Shown: positions 7,038-10,399 of the stretch, piece after piece
How the letters are laid out: each line of letters opens with the position of its first letter
Numbering within the stretch: the stretch's first letter is position 1
Source: Stephanodiscus triporus
Taxonomy: Eukaryota; Bacillariophyta; Thalassiosirophyceae; Thalassiosirales; Thalassiosiraceae
Length of the DNA: 10,399 nt
Assembly: GCA_036939755.1 (NCBI GenBank)
Contig: JALLAZ010001073.1
Coordinates: forward strand, 1-10,399
Reading direction: 5' to 3'
Notes under the pieces: model-generated
What the model was told of the DNA's origin: nothing
The model's input: only the letters and a program-made list of their open reading frames with translations
Databases searched by the model: none
Position numbers and translations under genes: made by a program

Positions 7038-9272
7038 TTATTTCTGGTGCACCACACGGCCTTCCAAGACGGGAATAACGATGCGATGGTGCTTCAAGTA
7101 TTTCAGCAACACGCACGACATATTGATGCCGTCCCAAGCCGAATTTCGAACGCGTTCGCCCTTCAACCAGGAGGTACACCCCTCGCTGCCATCGGCGACG
7201 AAGCTGGTGACTGCGACAAAGTACTTCCGCTCGTCAATCACCTCCAGCCCATCCACGGTGAGTGTATGGATTCGTATGGATTCGTCGTCGTCGCCGTCGC
7301 CCGAATCCTTATCTCCGGCCGAGGAGCTGTTGATGCCGATTCCATAACGCAGGGACGCGTTGGACGACAGGTGAGGGAATGCGCCGGTGGGACCCCTCGA
7401 GCTCCCCATCAGCTGCTGCGCCAACGCCTCCCTGAGGTGATCCCCCCTTATCATCAACACGTCCATCGTGCGCGGGAAAGGCATCTCCCTCAATACGTCG
7501 CGCACGGTGATCTCACATCCCGGACCGTACAGCCTGTCCCCTCGTATGAACCCCCCGTTGATCATTGCCAACGTCGGATACGCGGGAGGATGGACGTCGC
7601 CGTCGTCGTCGTCGTCGTCGCCGCCGCACCCGCCGTCGAGGCCACCATCATTATTATTTTCCGTCGCCGTCGTTGCCGTCGTCTTCTTCCCGCGAGCGAT
7701 ATTCGTCTCGAGCATCCAACGCATGGCATCCGCGATCATATTCGCCCCCGTGGCCTCCCGCCTCCGCACCGACGACGTCCGGGTGTCCAGGGGTAGGATC
7801 TTCGTAGTCAAACGCGAGGAGGGTGGGACATCGACCTCGTCGGCGATCGTCGCGACGACGGAGTCGAGAGATAACGTCGACGCGAGTTCCATCCCGAAAT
7901 TCGTCGTCATCGCCCTCTCCTCCGTCATCGCTCGATGCCCCCTCACGATTTCCGAAACGTCGTTATCCATCGGAACGTTCGCACTCACGGCATGCATCGA
8001 CCACGACGTCGATATCGAGGAAATAATCGCGCCCTCGTCCCCCTCCTCGTCATTTTCGTCTTCCACTGTTATGTCGAGGTCGACGGTTCCCACCCAATAC
8101 GCGTTCATCCCGCACTTGAACACGAGCACGCCTCCCTCGTTGACGTCGCGATTACGATTACGACGACGACGACGACGACGACGATTACGCCTCCTCCTCC
8201 GCGGATCTCTGTCGTCCTCGCCCCCCCCCCCTCCTCGACCTCGTCGTCGTCGTCGTCGTCCTCCTCCTCCTCCTCCCGACGATGATGATGGACCATGATC
8301 GCCAACGGCTCGTGCTCGTGCCCGCCCAATATCAGGTCGATGCCGGCCGACTCGTCACCCGCGATCATCCTGTCCTCCGCCTCCCGTAGGTGCGTCAGCG
8401 CGACGATGACGTTCGCGCCCCGTCGTCTGAGCGACCTCGACACGCGTCGTGCGACGGACAGCACGTCGGGGTCGAATACTACGCGGTCCGACGGAGACGA
8501 GATAACAATCGTGAGGTCGGTGACTAGGCCGAATATCCCGACTTTGATGATATTACTGTTGTCGTCGTTCGCGGCGTTCGGTAGGGTGCGGATCACGCCG
8601 TTGCCGAGTATCCCGGGAAAGTAGTATCGAACGTCGCCGTCGTTTTCGTTTGTTTTTTTCATCGCCGTCGTCGTCGTCGTCGTAGTCGTCGTCATCATCG
8701 TCATTTCCCTCGTCGACCATCTCCTGCGGACGACGACGACTACGACGACGAATGCGATCATTGCGGCGCGACGGATCCGTCCGTTCCTCCTCCTCCGAGT
8801 CGTCGTCGTCGTCGTCGTTCGGCGGCGGCGACAATAATCGTGGATAGTAAACGTTGCTACCGAGCCAATCGAAGTCCGACTCGTCGATCCTGTCCATCAG
8901 CGCGTCGTCGCCGTGATCGAATTCGTGATTCCCCAGGCAGGCCAGGTCCATCGGGATCGAATTCATCGCGTCGATCGCGACGGATCCACGAGAATCGACG
9001 AGGAGGGACGATCCGCCGAGGACGTCGCCGTTCGCCACCGCCAGACGACAACGCGCCGTGGCGGTGTCGTCGTCATCGTCATCGTCGTCGTCGTCCCCCC
9101 CCCGATCGACGATCGTCGTCGTCAGGCGCCTGATGAGAGTCGCGGCCCGACACCATCCGCCCGGGGGAGGATCGTCGAAAGAGTAGACGTCGTTGACGCA
9201 CACGAAGCCAAGACGATGACGACGACGTCTTCTTCGGCATTTGGGGGGGGCGGTCGTCGATGTCGTCATCAT
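7038..9272 (-). CDS. 5'-nucleotidase-family metallophosphatase, two frame changes
   Basis: Members hydrolyse nucleoside 5'-phosphates or related phosphoesters with a two-metal centre and are often secreted or surface-bound in the service of phosphate scavenging. N-terminal metallophosphatase domain motifs appear in order: GFVCVNDVYSFD, VANGDVLGG, LGNHEFDHGDD, GSNVYYP, then in a second frame IIKVGIFGLVTD, ALTHLREAEDR and LILGGHEHEP. The C-terminal nucleotidase domain is in a third frame: CGMNAYWVGTVDLDI, LDTRTSSVRR, GANMIADAMRW, AMINGGFIRGDRLYG and TMDVLMIRGDHLREALAQ. The first frame change can be cured by one base in the A7 run near 8655, the second by one base in the C11 run at 8221-8231; both lie in low-complexity linkers, so the gene may be intact. 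Motif I has Tyr where His of Asp-x-His is usual. Asp-, Arg- and Thr-rich insertions enlarge the linkers. No signal peptide is visible from the ATG at 9272; the frame stays open to about 9440, so an upstream exon may supply one. Ends at TAA 7038-7040. Confidence 0.8.
8161..8276. repeat. Low-complexity block: CGA run, C11, TCG run, CTC run
   Basis: Within about 115 bases are a CGA triplet run (8161-8184), a CTCCTCCTCC stretch, an 11-base C run (8221-8231), a TCG run (about 8240-8259) and a CTC run (about 8259-8276). On the minus strand this encodes an Arg- or Asp/Glu-rich linker between the two nucleotidase domains and holds the second frame change of that gene. Such tracts are prone to slippage and to miscalling. 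Confidence 0.9.
9065..9105. repeat. TCG/TCA triplet run with adjacent C run
   Basis: Read on the minus strand this gives an Asp10 stretch just before the VANGDVLGG motif of the nucleotidase. It is an insertion between metal-site motifs I and II, in a loop that is normally short. Confidence 0.8.
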
Positions 9273-9519
9273 CTCGTACCCGTACGCTGTTTTTTTCTCT
9301 CCCCGCGGGTGCTTTTTCGGCCTGCTGGGCGGGCGTGGGTCGTCGTCGTCGCCGGCTATGCGAGACAACAAGCCAAATTCGGTGGTCACGGAGCTTGCCG
9401 TGACGCGTATCGTGGCAGGCCGTTGACCTAGGTACGATTTCTACTTACGTGCACTCCCATACAATATTATTTAGGCGAGGTTCAAGTGCAAAAAAAAGTA
9501 AAAAGTAGCAAGTCGCGAA

Positions 9520-9527
9520 GCGCGAAA
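9520..9527 (-). promoter_or_regulatory. E2F-like site (TTTCGCGC)
   Basis: The plus strand reads gcgcgaaa, the complement of TTTCGCGC, which matches the E2F/DP consensus TTTSSCGC. It overlaps a small palindrome (tcgcg-aag-cgcga, 9513-9525). It lies about 130 bases upstream of the bS18 start. An eight-base match in GC-rich DNA can be chance. Confidence 0.35.
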
Positions 9528-9568
9528 CGAGGGGTGCGACACCAAGTTTTTTGCTCTTTTTGAGATTC

Positions 9569-9655
9569 ATGTCCCAGAAACGTGTGTCGTCGGCTTCGAC
9601 TTCATCTTCGGCTGAGAAAAACCAAATCGTTTTTCTCAGGCCATTCTCCGAATGA
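9569..9655 (+). other. Upstream ORF, 28 codons, overlapping the bS18 start as ATGA
   Basis: The ATG at 9569 opens MSQKRVSSASTSSSAEKNQI and ends at TGA 9653-9655, which shares bases with the ATG at 9652. Translation of this ORF would end exactly at the next start, an arrangement that allows termination and re-initiation. It could instead be a non-coding leader. Confidence 0.35.
9612..9639. promoter_or_regulatory. Perfect 11-bp inverted repeat with 6-base loop
   Basis: CTGAGAAAAAC at 9612-9622 is the exact reverse complement of GTTTTTCTCAG at 9629-9639, separated by six bases. It ends 12 bases before the bS18 ATG. It could be an RNA hairpin in the 5' leader or a binding site for a dimeric factor. 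The bases are read directly; the role is inference. Confidence 0.6.
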
Positions 9656-10399
9656 AATCCTTAAGTAGATTTGGACGTCGTGGTCATCTTATTCTTGGAC
9701 AAAAGTACTGTATTATGCCTGCCAGCTCGCGCTCGGCCTGATCGGTCGGGATCCCGCCGACGTCGCGTCTGCTCCTCCTTCTCCTCCGGGCGGCGGCGGC
9801 GGTGGTGTAGGAGGAGGAGGAGGAGGAAAGGGGGAGTACGACGCAAGGGAGGGCGCGCCTCTCACGTCGCGCGAGTACCGGGCGCTCAAGGCGTACGCTG
9901 GGAAGGAACTCGGGTTGTCCCCGAAGGACTTCGACCGCGCGATGGAATACGGCGACGACGACGATCTCATCCCGCACAACATGCTGTTGTCGGGGAGCAG
10001 CATCGGGGACGGCGTCGGCGGTGGCCCGGACGGTCGAACTTTCAACGCCGACCTCGACGCGGCGATCCGTTCGCGGACCTCCTGCCCTCGGACCTGAATC
10101 CCGTGCGCAAGTCAATCATCTCAACGTGCATCCCGTGCCCAGTAGGTTGCTCCATCACAACAACCTGGGATTGTTGCGTCGGTACACGACGCCGGGGGGG
10201 AAGATCATGAATTCCGTGCAGAGCCGTCTCGGCGCGAAGGATCAGTGCAAGATCGCGAAGCTCATCAAGAGGGCGCGACACCTCGGCCTGATCCCGCACA
10301 TCGGACAGTGGAAGGTCGAGGACCACGGCGACGTGCACGAGGACGGGGGGGGAGGGGGGATGCTATGGCCACGACTAGGGACTGGGAGGAGGAATTGGA
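9652..10399 (+). CDS. bS18-family ribosomal protein, probably mitochondrial; frame-broken, runs off the window
   Basis: bS18 binds the platform of the small ribosomal subunit. The conserved core is clear: GLLRRYTTPGGKIMN, SRLGAKDQ and KLIKRARHLGLIPHIG (about 10168-10310). The ATG at 9652 starts a basic, hydroxylated sequence without acids (MKSLSRFGRRGHLILGQK), a good mitochondrial presequence. Diatom plastid genomes carry their own rps18, so I favour the mitochondrial form. A Gly-rich stretch and the segment GLSPKDFDRAMEYG lie between. The frame changes near 9738, 10067 and 10110, and perhaps in the G runs at 10345-10359, after which the frame DAMATTRDWEEEL looks more natural. The first three are each cured by one base in a two-base run (CC, TT, G), so under-called homopolymers are the simplest explanation. 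A Cys replaces the usual basic residue in DQCKIAK. No intron was found. Confidence 0.72.

Larger units (their letters stand above)
9273..9651. promoter_or_regulatory. Divergent upstream region between nucleotidase and bS18 genes
   Basis: The two genes point away from each other and share this stretch. The part nearer the nucleotidase (to about 9440) is still open in its frame and may be 5' leader or coding. The part from 9430 to 9651 is AT-richer and holds an A8 run, an E2F-like site, an 11-bp inverted repeat and a short upstream ORF. On the minus strand, ATG (9460) followed four codons later by GTAAGT (9448-9443) is a possible small first exon, but no acceptor keeps the frame with the downstream ORF. 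Confidence 0.5.

Noticed and set aside
6795..7796. Plus-strand 333-codon frame over the nucleotidase C-terminal domain
   Set aside because: The minus strand encodes clear nucleotidase motifs here; the plus frame has no recognisable features.
1..10399. Defence system, viral or transposase gene, CRISPR array, tRNA or rRNA
   Set aside because: None of the characteristic motifs, arrays or folds was seen on either strand; gene structure is eukaryotic with spliceosomal introns.

Overview
The window looks like nuclear DNA of a diatom, probably a centric one. Supporting signs are short GT-AG introns of about 90-120 nt, one with a perfect TACTAAC branch point; very Asp/Glu- and Gly-rich proteins written in GAC/GAG triplet runs; and, near the end of one broken gene, a GYY-type C-terminal motif that I associate with diatom proteins. 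This assignment is inference from protein style and cannot be proven without a search. No bacterial operon, CRISPR array, phage or rRNA/tRNA gene was seen.

Layout. (1) Positions 148-4559, plus strand: a five-exon gene for a very acidic protein of about 1342 residues with a C-terminal Mrc1/Claspin-type region, i.e. a replication-fork and checkpoint mediator. All four introns join in frame. (2) 4560-5034: an AT-richer spacer with no supported gene. It carries three helically phased CTGTCA motifs and one copy of a 20-bp repeat. (3) 5035-5586, plus strand: a small secretory-type gene (signal peptide, coiled coil, one membrane segment) with one intron and one frame break. (4) 5689-about 6988, minus strand: a 5'-truncated copy of a nucleolar ribosomal-L1-domain gene (RSL1D1/Utp30 type) with two in-frame stops and several frame changes, read as a pseudogene. 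Its truncated end carries the second copy of the 20-bp repeat. (5) 7038-9272, minus strand: a 5'-nucleotidase-family metallophosphatase with both domains recognisable, split by two frame changes in or next to homopolymers. (6) 9273-9651: a shared upstream region with an E2F-like site, an 11-bp perfect inverted repeat and an upstream ORF whose stop overlaps the next start codon. (7) 9652 to the window end, plus strand: a bS18-type, probably mitochondrial, small-subunit ribosomal protein gene with several one-base frame breaks.

The genes do not form a pathway; this is ordinary eukaryotic gene neighbourhood. The most useful observation is a contrast. The Claspin-like gene is clean over 4.4 kb, whereas every gene from 5.0 kb onward has frame breaks. 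Most of those breaks are one-base length changes in homopolymers, which points first to sequence error. Only the L1-domain copy carries nonsense codons, a missing 5' end and apparent internal deletions that look like true decay. I found no convincing new multi-gene system.
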